From Draconibacterium orientale (GTDB lineage Bacteria > Bacteroidota > Bacteroidia > Bacteroidales > UBA1556), in contig DZDC01000012.1 of the NCBI GenBank assembly GCA_022736595.1, positions 8,384 to 30,654 on the forward strand: a stretch of 22,271 nt of DNA, in the 5' to 3' direction. Made by a program: the position numbers and the translations under genes. Position 1 is the stretch's first letter; each line of letters starts with the position of its first letter. Under the pieces are notes generated by a model, which had not been told where the DNA came from, did not search any database, and worked only from the letters and a program-made list of their open reading frames with translations. Below are positions 13,815 to 21,825 of this stretch, piece by piece.

Positions 13815-14810
13815 TTAGCTAAATTCGGAGTAATCACTGAGACTTAAATCCAATGCTTTGCCTTTTAGTTGAGCATAACTACCTATCATCGAATTGTGAA
13901 CAATAGCCTCAATTACAGTACAATGATCTTGAAGTATACTTTGAGAAATTACCGAACTTTGAATATGGCTATGACCTCCAATTGAAACGTGTGGACCAAT
14001 AACTGAGTTTTTGATTTGTACATTTTCACCAATAAAGCATGGATGAATGATGCTACAATTTTCGATTTGGGCAGAATTAGCAATTTGTGACTGAATCATA
14101 TCCAAAACTTTAGAATTGGTATCCACGGTAGCGTCTTTGTTTCCACAGTCGAGCCATTGCTTCACCCTACCGCTATAAAACTTCATTCCATTGGTTTTCA
14201 TGTTTTCCAAAGCATCGGTGAGTTGGTATTCGGTACCTTTTACGATGTTGTTGTCCATAAGGTATTGGAGTTCTCGTTGTAGATTTTGACCATCACGGAA
14301 GTAGTAAATTCCAATGATAGCTTCGTCTGAAACAAATTCCTTCGGTTTCTCCACAAAATCGGTAATTACGCCGTCTTGATTTTTCTTAACCACGCCAAAA
14401 GCGGAGGGATTGTCAACGCGATGTGTCCAGATGATTCCTTCTTGTTGAAGATCGAGGTTAAAGTCGGCTTCGAAGAGGGTATCGGCAAAGGCAACAATAA
14501 CATTCCCTTGAAGGGAAGCGGCAGCACAATTGATGGCGTGTGCTGTACCCAAAGCTTCATGTTGGTAATAAATACGGCCTTTGGCGTTTAGTTTTGAGGC
14601 AATTTGAAGGAGATTGTTTTCGGCTTCTTGGCCAAAATCTCCAATAATAAATGCAATTTCATTCACTTCTCCACCCGCAACTTTCACAATATCTTCGGCC
14701 AGACGCTGCACAATGGGTTTGCCGGCAACGTTGATCAGAGGTTTAGGAATGGTGAGTGTATGGGGGCGCATGCGTTTGCCCATGCCGGCCATTGGGATTA
14801 TTATATTCAT
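13815..14810 (-). CDS. Sugar-phosphate nucleotidyltransferase with left-handed beta-helix tail
   Basis: A 331-residue enzyme of the family that makes nucleotide-activated sugars from sugar 1-phosphate and NTP, usually for envelope polysaccharides. Seen: the N-terminal nucleotide-binding signature GMGKRMRPHTLTIPKPL (9-25) of the RfbA/GlmU type, GTAHAINCA and the metal-binding VAFADTLFE (about 105-113), then WTHRVDNPSAFGVV and VEKPKEFVSDEAIIGIYYF. The C-terminal part from about 245 has hexapeptide-like repeats (IENCSIIHPCFIGENVQIKN and similar) forming a left-handed helix. The length is that of a glucose-1-phosphate thymidylyltransferase-like enzyme and not of bifunctional GlmU. The sugar and base cannot be read from sequence. 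It follows dut by 63 bases and may share its promoter. Confidence 0.9.
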   Translation of the reverse strand: MNIIIPMAGMGKRMRPHTLTIPKPLINVAGKPIVQRLAEDIVKVAGGEVNEIAFIIGDFGQEAENNLLQIASKLNAKGRIYYQHEALGTAHAINCAAASLQGNVIVAFADTLFEADFNLDLQQEGIIWTHRVDNPSAFGVVKKNQDGVITDFVEKPKEFVSDEAIIGIYYFRDGQNLQRELQYLMDNNIVKGTEYQLTDALENMKTNGMKFYSGRVKQWLDCGNKDATVDTNSKVLDMIQSQIANSAQIENCSIIHPCFIGENVQIKNSVIGPHVSIGGHSHIQSSVISQSILQDHCTVIEAIVHNSMIGSYAQLKGKALDLSLSDYSEFS

Positions 14811-14873
14811 TTTACTGTTGTTTAAAAGTTAAGAAGTAAAGTTTTAAAGGGTATAAAATATTGGTTTATGACA

Positions 14874-15305
14874 TTAAACGCCAGTACTTCCAAATCCTCC
14901 GGTTCCACGATCGGTTTGGCTCAAGTCGTTAACCAAAGACCATTGGGCTTGTTCGTGACGCGCAATAACCATTTGGGCAATGCGTTCACCGTGCTGAATT
15001 TCAAAGTCTTCAGAGGATAGATTGATCATTATAACCATAATTTCGCCCCGATAATCGGCATCGATGGTACCTGGACTATTGAGCACCGTTATGCCTTTTT
15101 TAATGGCAAGGCCGCTTCGGGGTCTTACCTGAGCTTCAAATCCAATGGGGAGCTCCATAAAAAGACCTGTGGGTATTAATGCTCTTTGTAGCGGCTTAAG
15201 GGTTACGCTTTGGTTAAGGTTGGCATAAAGATCCATACCTGCACTGGCGGTAGTGGCGTAATGGGGAAGGGGATTAGTAGATTTGTTGACAATACGTATT
15301 TCCAT
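14874..15305 (-). CDS. dut: Deoxyuridine 5'-triphosphate nucleotidohydrolase (dUTPase)
   Basis: dUTPase hydrolyses dUTP to dUMP and pyrophosphate, which keeps uracil out of DNA and supplies dUMP for thymidylate synthesis. Seen in 143 residues: all five motifs of the trimeric family, namely AGMDLYANL (22-30, Asp25), RPRSGLAIKKG (substrate serine), NSPGTIDADYRGEI (catalytic aspartate), GERIAQMVIA and the flexible C-terminal RGTGGFGSTG that closes over the phosphates. It precedes the sugar nucleotidyltransferase gene by 63 bases in the same direction, an order seen in other Bacteroidota. It is divergent from the POT transporter. Confidence 0.97.
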   Translation of the reverse strand: MEIRIVNKSTNPLPHYATTASAGMDLYANLNQSVTLKPLQRALIPTGLFMELPIGFEAQVRPRSGLAIKKGITVLNSPGTIDADYRGEIMVIMINLSSEDFEIQHGERIAQMVIARHEQAQWSLVNDLSQTDRGTGGFGSTGV

Positions 15306-15331
15306 GCGATAAGATATAAATTATAGAGGCA

Positions 15332-15339
15332 CAAAGATA
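15332..15339 (-). promoter_or_regulatory. -7 promoter box for dut
   Basis: The minus strand reads TATCTTTG, an exact TAnnTTTG match, 26 bases before the dut ATG. Confidence 0.55.
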
Positions 15340-15430
15340 CAAATTTGGTATTGGTGGAATTGATGAATTTTATTAATCTCCATACTGTTATATTAATTTT
15401 GCAAAAACTTTAATACAAAGGCCTTTTTGT

Positions 15431-15438
15431 TATCTTTG
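15431..15438 (+). promoter_or_regulatory. -7 promoter box for the POT transporter gene
   Basis: TATCTTTG matches TAnnTTTG exactly, 58 bases before the ATG at 15497, leaving a moderate untranslated leader. Confidence 0.55.
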
Positions 15439-15496
15439 TGCTGCTAAAATCATAGCTAATTATTTTAATTCTATTATTAATCAATAAATTACAATT

Positions 15497-16996
15497 ATGT
15501 TAAAAGGACATCCTAAAGGACTTGTTCCCGCCGCTTTAGCCAATATGGGTGAGCGATTTGGTTTTTATACCATGATGGCGATTCTTACCCTGTTTTTAAT
15601 GTCAAAATTTAATTTAACAGGAACAGAAGCCGGTAAACTTTATTCCATTTTCTATGCCTCAATTTATGTATTAGCACTTGTTGGAGGGTTTATTGCCGAC
15701 AGGACTCGTAATTATAAAGGCACCATTATCGCCGGACTTTTGGTGATGTCCACGGGTTATGTTTTGCTTTCGATGCCTTCATTGATTACCACCAAATACA
15801 TTGCTCTATCTGCATTGTTGGTTATTGCTTTTGGTAATGGTTTATTTAAAGGAAATTTGCAAGCCGTTGTAGGACAGATGTATGATAGCGATGAGTATCG
15901 GGCTAAGCGAGACTCAGGATTTCAAATATTTTATATGTTTATAAATGTTGGAGCCATGTTTGCTCCCTTCTTAGCTACTTGGGTACGTAACACTTTTGTT
16001 TCGATGCAAGGCTTTTCATATAATGCTGAGCTTCCGGGAATGTGCCACCTTTATGCCGATGGAAAAATGACCGAAGAAGTGGTTAATGGAAGATTTACTG
16101 AACTTGCAACACAAGTTTCAAACGGTATAGCTCCAACCAATTTGGCCGAATTTGCCACCAATTACTTGAGTGCTTTCAATACGGGTTTCCATTATGCTTT
16201 TCTAACTGCTGTGGTTGCCATGCTTATTTCTTTGGTTATTTTCATTGTAACAAAACGTATGCTTCCTGATCCAAATGCTAAAGCAAAAGCTAAAACTCAA
16301 GTATCGAAAGAAGAAATTATGCAAGATGCCAAAGAAATTAAACTTCGCATTTTAGCTTTATTTGCTGTATTTGCAGTGGTTATTTTCTTTTGGTTTTCGT
16401 TCCATCAAAATGGTTTAACTTTGACCATGTTTGCCAAAGACTACACCCTGCTCGGAGGTATTTTCCCTTCTGTGGAAGTGTTCCAATCCATCAATCCCTT
16501 CCTAGTGGTATTTCTTACTCCTTTAGTAATTTTAATATTTGCAGCCTTAGCTAAAAAAGGAAAAGAACCTTCAACACCTAAGAAAATTGCCATTGGTATG
16601 GGTATCGCTGCTTCTGCTTTTGTCGTGATGGCAATTGGCTCCATGGGACTTCCCATGTTGACTGAAGTGCAAACTATGGGCGGTCTGCCCGATGCCGAAC
16701 GTATTACCCCTTGGTTATTGTTTGGAGTGTATTTTATACTTACTGTAGCTGAATTGTTTATTTCACCTCTTGGTTTATCTTTTGTTTCGAAGGTAGCTCC
16801 TGCGCATCTTCAAGGATTGATGCAAGGAGGTTGGTTAACCGCCACCGCTGTTGGAAATGCTTCACTATTCTTAGGTGCTATCATGTACGAAACCATTCCC
16901 ATCGCAACCACATGGACTGTATTTGTTGCCGTGTGTTTGGTTTCAATGACAGCCATGTTTGCCATGGTAAAATGGTTAGAGCGCGTTGCTAAGTAG
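15497..16996 (+). CDS. POT-family proton-dependent oligopeptide transporter
   Basis: A 499-residue major-facilitator protein that imports di- and tripeptides with protons across the inner membrane. Seen: the POT signature E19-R20-F-G-F-Y24 in helix 1 (GERFGFYTM), followed by ALVGGFIADRTRNYKG and FGNGLFKGNLQAVVGQMYD (a family FFYxxINxG-type block follows as FYMFINVGAMFAPF), about 12-14 hydrophobic helices, and a characteristic helix with FWFSFHQNGLTLTMFA. Length fits. The single gene has its own promoter and a downstream terminator. It lies beside a secreted protease gene, which could release peptides, but no shared regulation is visible. Confidence 0.94.
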   Translation: MLKGHPKGLVPAALANMGERFGFYTMMAILTLFLMSKFNLTGTEAGKLYSIFYASIYVLALVGGFIADRTRNYKGTIIAGLLVMSTGYVLLSMPSLITTKYIALSALLVIAFGNGLFKGNLQAVVGQMYDSDEYRAKRDSGFQIFYMFINVGAMFAPFLATWVRNTFVSMQGFSYNAELPGMCHLYADGKMTEEVVNGRFTELATQVSNGIAPTNLAEFATNYLSAFNTGFHYAFLTAVVAMLISLVIFIVTKRMLPDPNAKAKAKTQVSKEEIMQDAKEIKLRILALFAVFAVVIFFWFSFHQNGLTLTMFAKDYTLLGGIFPSVEVFQSINPFLVVFLTPLVILIFAALAKKGKEPSTPKKIAIGMGIAASAFVVMAIGSMGLPMLTEVQTMGGLPDAERITPWLLFGVYFILTVAELFISPLGLSFVSKVAPAHLQGLMQGGWLTATAVGNASLFLGAIMYETIPIATTWTVFVAVCLVSMTAMFAMVKWLERVAK

Positions 16997-17040
16997 TCTG
17001 AATTAAAGATTATACCGATGATGTATATCGGCATTAACCA

Positions 17041-17082
17041 TTGTAAAATTATATTTTAGTTTGGACTAAAATATAATTACAA
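17041..17082. repeat. Long AT-rich hairpin after the POT transporter gene
   Basis: TTGTAAAATTATATTTTAGT (17041-17060) and ACTAAAATATAATTACAA (17065-17082) pair almost completely around the loop TTGG, with two extra bases on the left arm. The stem is about 18 base pairs and almost purely A and T. A separate terminator follows at 17101-17128, so its role is unclear; a second terminator, mRNA 3'-end stabiliser or replication-slippage product are options. Confidence 0.6.
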
Positions 17083-17100
17083 TTGGAATTATATTATTAA

Positions 17101-17128
17101 AAAAAAGCCACTGAAAAGTGGCTTTTTT
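17101..17128. terminator. Bidirectional terminator between the POT and subtilase genes
   Basis: AAAAAAGCCACT, loop GAAA, AGTGGCTTTTTT: a perfect 12-base stem with T tracts in both directions. It serves the plus-strand POT gene and the minus-strand subtilase gene, which ends at 17151. Confidence 0.9.
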
Positions 17129-17150
17129 TATGTCTTCCTTTGAGGATCTT

Positions 17151-19928
17151 TTAAGGTTGAATTATTAATCTTTGACTTCGGTATTGTCCCTCTGAATTAG
17201 TCATTTTTAAAAGATAAACTCCTGATTTAAAATCTTGCAAATTGAAATTAACCTCGTGAGAGCCAGCCCTTACTGTGGATTTGAATAAGGTTGCAACTTG
17301 GCGGCCTTGAGCATCAAAGAGCTCAAAGGTTAAAGTTTCGTCTTGGGAGGTAAAATATTCAAAGTTTACCAGGTCTTGTGCGGGATTAGGAATTGGATGT
17401 GAAAGGTTAAATCGTGAAGAAGTGTATTGCTGAGTTGGAACTGATGCGGTGTTAAAAAACCAATCCCAATTATTTTGAGCTTGATGCTTTAAATCGGATA
17501 AATAATCGCCAGCCAAAAGCGCAAAGTTTAGCTCTAAGGTATCACCAGGATTAATACTAAAGGGGCCAGAACTTATCATGGAACTCACATCATTTCCATA
17601 GCCTTGCATTCCCGCTTGCAAACGGTTGGTGGTAATGGCGGCCCATTTTTCGCTATTGATAAAACCGTCGTAAATGTTGATGCTGCCATCTGCTCCCGAA
17701 TTGTTGAATTGATACGAAAAAAATGGCCAAGACGAAAGCAACTGCATCCCCACATAAGCTCCACCTAAGTCGCTGTAGCAATAAGCTAAATTGAGATCCA
17801 TATCGGTATTGGCTCGATTGGCGTAAGGTTTTCGCAATTCCCAGTCGGCATACAGGCCTACATACACATTGGAAAGGGGTTGATTGTAGGTATTGCGAAT
17901 CCTGTACTTTAAGAAAACACTTTTCTTGAGACTATCGGTATTGGATGCAAAGGAATACTGGTTAACTTCTACTTTTAGGCTGGCTCCTAAGGCGCCGTTG
18001 TCGTTGTACTTATTGAACCAACTTTGATGAATTTCAGTAGTTGAAGGAAGGGCTTCGGCTTCGGATAAAGGAATAAAATCAGTTTCTTCGGAATTCACAG
18101 CCATGAGGTTGTTGGATATTTTTGTGGCTGAATTTCCGATAAGGAGCCCTCCAAAATAAAGAAGATTTTCTCCTTGACGAAAACTAAATCCTGTGCCTGT
18201 TTCCTGACTTAGATTTGTAAATCCTAAGGTTCCCAATGAGGTTACCGAAGTTTGGATGAGGTTGGTGTCGAGGAGCGCTTGCACTGGTTTAATCTTCACT
18301 CGTAACATCTCGAATCCTGTGTAGGCAGTGTCAATCCACTCCAATTTTAGATCAGCGGTAAAATCCAAAGGCATGGCTGGCATTATTTTAAAACTGAACC
18401 AGTTTTGAAGGTTTGCTGTGGATCCCATGCCGGGCAATGAACCAAGATGAGCAGAATCAAGGATGGGAGAAAGGAAAAGCGACTGTGCATTGATGCGCAC
18501 TTTAAGGCTATCTGAAGAGGGATGGAGGTAGTTTATAAAACTTCCACCAATAAAAAGGGTGTCATTTTGTTGGAAATAGCTGAAGTTTTCTAAACGAATA
18601 GAAGGAGATAAGGTATCGGTAAGGGCTCTGAGCACATTCAATCGTCCACTTCCCAACTGTTCGGCGTAGGGTTGGTTGGCGGCAAAAGTGTCAATGGGGT
18701 CGCAGCTTATGCGAAGTTGTTCGGCAATTTGCAAAGCGGAATAGTTGGGAAAATGGCTTTTTACCAAAGCCGCTGCTCCTGCCACAATGGGTGCGGAGAA
18801 ACTGGTTCCGTGGGAAGAAATGTAGGCATTACCCACCCAAGTGCTGTAAACGTAGGTGCCGGGAGCCGCAAGATCTACTCGAGAGCCATAGGAACTGTAT
18901 TCCCATCGTTGATCGAGGCTATCGGTGGCAGCTACACTTAAAACTTCGGGGTAAGAGGCAGGGAATAACCATACGTCGTTGTTAGAATTGCCACAGGCTG
19001 CTACCACCAATGCGTTGCGATTGTAGGTGGCATATTTCACTATTTCATGTCCAAAAACACTTCCAAAAGTACCTCCCCAACTACAATTGATGATTTGAGC
19101 TCCATGGTCGGCAGCGTAAACGATGCTCTCATAATCGTTGTCGAGAAACCCTAAACTGTCGTCAATCCGAATGGGGAGAATTTTGGTATGATAACCTACA
19201 CCAGCAATACCTTTGGCATTATTGGGAACTGCACCCACAAATCCACTCACAAAGGTACCATGGCCATAGATTCCCCATTGGGGATTGTTGTCGTTATTGC
19301 CCAAGTCCCATCCACAATAATTATCGATGTATCCATCATTATCGTTGTCTAATCCATCTAAAGTGTCGGTGGAACTGTAATAAAGGGCATCTTTTAAATC
19401 TTCATGTATTTTATCAATTCCAGTATCGGTAATGCCAACTACGACACTTGAAGAACCTGTTTCAATATCCCAAGCAGCGTAAGCTTTAATCTTATTGAGA
19501 TAAAATTGATTTCCTTTCAGGGGATCGTTAGGATACCAAAGTAGCGTACTTAGTGGACGTGGTTCCACTACTTCAAAAATTCCTACCGAAAGCATATAGC
19601 CTTGAAGATTTGTACTGGGGATAGGACTGATGTAATCTAGTTGAAACCATAAGCTCAGATCGACCCGTTGCAACCGATTTGAAGACTCGGGGGCATCTTT
19701 GGTGTTGGAATGTTTTGGAAAAACCTGCCGAAGATTGGCATTTTGCAATAAACCCAGCACCTCATTCAAATCCTTATTCCAAATGCTCCCATTCTGTATC
19801 ATGCTTTTGTACTCAGGTTTTATCTTGAGCATTAGCACATTGGGTTTAATTTCATTCGCCTGTTGACTCCAAGCAACGAGACTTAGAATTATAAAAAAGG
19901 TCAAGAGAATATGTTTTAGAAGATCCAT
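17151..19928 (-). CDS. Secreted S8 subtilisin-like serine protease with T9SS C-terminal domain
   Basis: A 925-residue extracellular or surface-anchored protease. Seen: signal peptide (about 1-21, ending near WSQ), a propeptide-like region (about 25-125), an S8 catalytic domain (about 140-435) with Asp168 in ITDTGID, His223 in GHGTFVSG, oxyanion Asn314 in AACGNSNND and Ser376 in SSHGTSFSAP, plus a Ca-binding-type loop LDNDNDGYIDN. A long beta-rich middle (about 440-840) has no clear match. The last 75 residues (HPIPNPAQDLVNF to LIIQP) form a type A T9SS sorting domain with SGVYLLKM. Export by T9SS across the outer membrane follows from that domain. The gene has its own promoter box and terminator. 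Confidence 0.96.
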   Translation of the reverse strand: MDLLKHILLTFFIILSLVAWSQQANEIKPNVLMLKIKPEYKSMIQNGSIWNKDLNEVLGLLQNANLRQVFPKHSNTKDAPESSNRLQRVDLSLWFQLDYISPIPSTNLQGYMLSVGIFEVVEPRPLSTLLWYPNDPLKGNQFYLNKIKAYAAWDIETGSSSVVVGITDTGIDKIHEDLKDALYYSSTDTLDGLDNDNDGYIDNYCGWDLGNNDNNPQWGIYGHGTFVSGFVGAVPNNAKGIAGVGYHTKILPIRIDDSLGFLDNDYESIVYAADHGAQIINCSWGGTFGSVFGHEIVKYATYNRNALVVAACGNSNNDVWLFPASYPEVLSVAATDSLDQRWEYSSYGSRVDLAAPGTYVYSTWVGNAYISSHGTSFSAPIVAGAAALVKSHFPNYSALQIAEQLRISCDPIDTFAANQPYAEQLGSGRLNVLRALTDTLSPSIRLENFSYFQQNDTLFIGGSFINYLHPSSDSLKVRINAQSLFLSPILDSAHLGSLPGMGSTANLQNWFSFKIMPAMPLDFTADLKLEWIDTAYTGFEMLRVKIKPVQALLDTNLIQTSVTSLGTLGFTNLSQETGTGFSFRQGENLLYFGGLLIGNSATKISNNLMAVNSEETDFIPLSEAEALPSTTEIHQSWFNKYNDNGALGASLKVEVNQYSFASNTDSLKKSVFLKYRIRNTYNQPLSNVYVGLYADWELRKPYANRANTDMDLNLAYCYSDLGGAYVGMQLLSSWPFFSYQFNNSGADGSINIYDGFINSEKWAAITTNRLQAGMQGYGNDVSSMISSGPFSINPGDTLELNFALLAGDYLSDLKHQAQNNWDWFFNTASVPTQQYTSSRFNLSHPIPNPAQDLVNFEYFTSQDETLTFELFDAQGRQVATLFKSTVRAGSHEVNFNLQDFKSGVYLLKMTNSEGQYRSQRLIIQP

Positions 19929-19960
19929 AAAATCATTTTTAAATGGTTAATTATTAACGA

Positions 19961-19968
19961 CAAAGATA
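19961..19968 (-). promoter_or_regulatory. -7 promoter box for the subtilase gene
   Basis: The minus strand reads TATCTTTG, an exact TAnnTTTG match, 32 bases before the ATG at 19928. A TTG lies about 22 bases further upstream, inside the last codons of the lipoprotein gene. Confidence 0.5.
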
Positions 19969-19974
19969 AATACA

Positions 19975-21699
19975 TCAAGGTTCAATAATCCAAGTTTGTT
20001 CAATATCCCAATTGGCTCTGATATCGAGCACATGAGGAAAGTAAAATACTTTTTCGGGTTGAATGCGTTTGATAAAATACCCGTTGTCCCATCTTCCATT
20101 GTTATTGGCATCAACGATGGCTTTGATTTTATATTTTCCATCGTTTAAATGGGGAAAAATAATCGTTTGAGCCCCTAAAACCTTATGTTCTTCGAGCACC
20201 GCATCCTTGTCGTTTAGGAGTTGAATAATCAAATTTTCTGCCTTGGTGTTATCGAGAATCAACTTGAAACTGCCGTATTCACGCATTTCGGTGGTAGAAA
20301 ATTCTTTCACTAAACTATCGTTGGTATTGCCATAAATATCGAAGAAGGTGCTATCGCGCACCACCACTTTATATTTTTCGAGTTCCGAAAATCCCACCTC
20401 AACCGCAAAACGCATTTGATTCAAAGTATCGGTAATTTTCATTGTTATTGGGATCTTTTTCCATAGGGTATCTTGGGCTTGATACACTTCGATGCGCGGG
20501 ATTTTAAAGCTTGCCAAAGGGGTAGTAAAATTAAAGCGAAGGTAATCGAAAAAGTCAAGTGTTTGACTGAAATTGTATTGATACTGGACTTTAGCGGAGG
20601 CACTTTTCTTGGACCCACTGCTAACTGAAGGTAAATCCGTGGTCCCTCTTTTGCGTCCTTCACTGGCTCTGCTTCTTTTCACCAAGATGGCTTTTAAAGT
20701 ATCCAAACTCACTCCATCCTCTTGCAGGATGTATTTCAAAGTGTCTTGCTCAACGCCAATTAGAAAACTAGTGATGCTATCGCCATTGAGATTATAGATT
20801 TCGTGATGCCATTTGCCTTGAGGTACAAAATTGAGGGGAATCATTTCTATTTTACCCGGATTGCGATTGAAGGTATGCAATATTTTATTGGCACTGAGAA
20901 CTTTGTGCGATAAAAATAGACTTTTTTCGGGCTTGGGAGTAAACACCATAAGTCGATTTTGAACAGGCTGAGGCTTAGCTTGGGTGCTGTCCAAAGAATC
21001 GGTTGGAGCGGGTTCAGGAGCTTTCACCATTACGTTTTGGCTACAAAAGGCAACCTCTTCGGCGGGTTGGTCGTAAATAAAATTTCGATTTAAATCTTTC
21101 AACGCAAAGAGTTGGTATTCACCTTCAGCCAAGTTTGAAAATAAATAACTTCCGTCTTTATTGGCTCGAGTAAGGTAATAGGGACGCTGGGTTTGAAGAT
21201 TGCTATCGCTAAGGTTTTTATGTAAAATTATATATAAATCTTCGTAAGGATTAAGGTCAAAAGCCCTTAAAGCAGTTCCACTCAGCTCCAAACTATCAAT
21301 TTGTGAACCCGTGCTAAAATGGTAGCTAAAATTGGGAGTTTCTAAATTCTCTTTGAAATTGGCGATGGCATTACCAAAAAAGAGGGTGTAAGTAGTTTCG
21401 TCGCGAAGGCTGTCGGGCAAATTGATAATCAACTTTTTACCTTGGGTATGTACCTCAGGCATTACGTCCATGGGAGGCGAAACCACAAATTGTTCCTGCA
21501 ATTTGTTGAGCACGATGAACTCGTCGAATCGAATTTCGATTTGCGATTGGTGCATTTCTTTTGACCCTAAAGGGGGTTGAAACTCCAAGGCTATAGGTGG
21601 AGTGGTATCTTTTGCTCCCCCCTCTGGAGCAACCACGGTGGCACATGAGGCAAAGATCCAAGCAATAAAAATAAAATAGGCAAGTTTAAAGCGATTCAT
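19975..21699 (-). CDS. Ig-like (Big_5) domain lipoprotein
   Basis: A 574-residue exported lipoprotein. Seen: a signal peptide with lipobox FIAWIFASC, Cys19 as lipid anchor, then an SbsA-type Ig-like domain (about 30-135: DTTPPIALEFQPPLGSK, IEIRFDEFIVL, TYTLFFGNAIANFKE), a prealbumin-like fold near 140-220 (DLYIILHKN, GSYLFSNLAEGEYQLFALKD), a low-complexity Pro/Ser/Thr spacer, and a closing repeat of that fold (DGKYKIKAIVDANNNGRWDN). The frame is open to an ATG at 21726, but the ATG at 21699 starts directly at the signal peptide and the earlier one lies upstream of a -7 box. It is a Bacteroidota envelope protein of unknown role. The subtilase follows in the same direction. Confidence 0.85.
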   Translation of the reverse strand: MNRFKLAYFIFIAWIFASCATVVAPEGGAKDTTPPIALEFQPPLGSKEMHQSQIEIRFDEFIVLNKLQEQFVVSPPMDVMPEVHTQGKKLIINLPDSLRDETTYTLFFGNAIANFKENLETPNFSYHFSTGSQIDSLELSGTALRAFDLNPYEDLYIILHKNLSDSNLQTQRPYYLTRANKDGSYLFSNLAEGEYQLFALKDLNRNFIYDQPAEEVAFCSQNVMVKAPEPAPTDSLDSTQAKPQPVQNRLMVFTPKPEKSLFLSHKVLSANKILHTFNRNPGKIEMIPLNFVPQGKWHHEIYNLNGDSITSFLIGVEQDTLKYILQEDGVSLDTLKAILVKRSRASEGRKRGTTDLPSVSSGSKKSASAKVQYQYNFSQTLDFFDYLRFNFTTPLASFKIPRIEVYQAQDTLWKKIPITMKITDTLNQMRFAVEVGFSELEKYKVVVRDSTFFDIYGNTNDSLVKEFSTTEMREYGSFKLILDNTKAENLIIQLLNDKDAVLEEHKVLGAQTIIFPHLNDGKYKIKAIVDANNNGRWDNGYFIKRIQPEKVFYFPHVLDIRANWDIEQTWIIEP

Positions 21700-21704
21700 A
21701 AGGG

Positions 21705-21712
21705 CAAAAGTA
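21705..21712 (-). promoter_or_regulatory. -7 promoter box immediately before the lipoprotein gene
   Basis: The minus strand reads TACTTTTG, an exact TAnnTTTG match, ending 5 bases before the ATG at 21699. It lies inside the longer open frame and so decides the start; the message would have almost no leader. Confidence 0.5.
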
Positions 21713-21790
21713 AGTATTTTTATCAAATCATAAGCGCTTCCAAAGCAAGCTTCGCTGACTAAATTAGGTGCTGCGATTGCCCATTTTTGC

Positions 21791-21798
21791 TATCTTTG
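21791..21798 (+). promoter_or_regulatory. -7 promoter box for leuS
   Basis: TATCTTTG matches TAnnTTTG exactly, 27 bases before the leuS ATG. No typical -33 TTTG is visible; TTAGG at 21764-21768 is the nearest candidate. Confidence 0.6.
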
Positions 21799-21825
21799 CG
21801 CCTTGTTTTAAACCCCTTTTTTGGC

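Noticed and set aside
14366..14832. Open frames on both strands inside the nucleotidyltransferase gene
   Set aside because: Overlap the conserved nucleotide-binding domain; shadows only.
18672..18985. Plus-strand frames opposite the subtilase catalytic domain
   Set aside because: Antisense to conserved catalytic motifs and without own signals.
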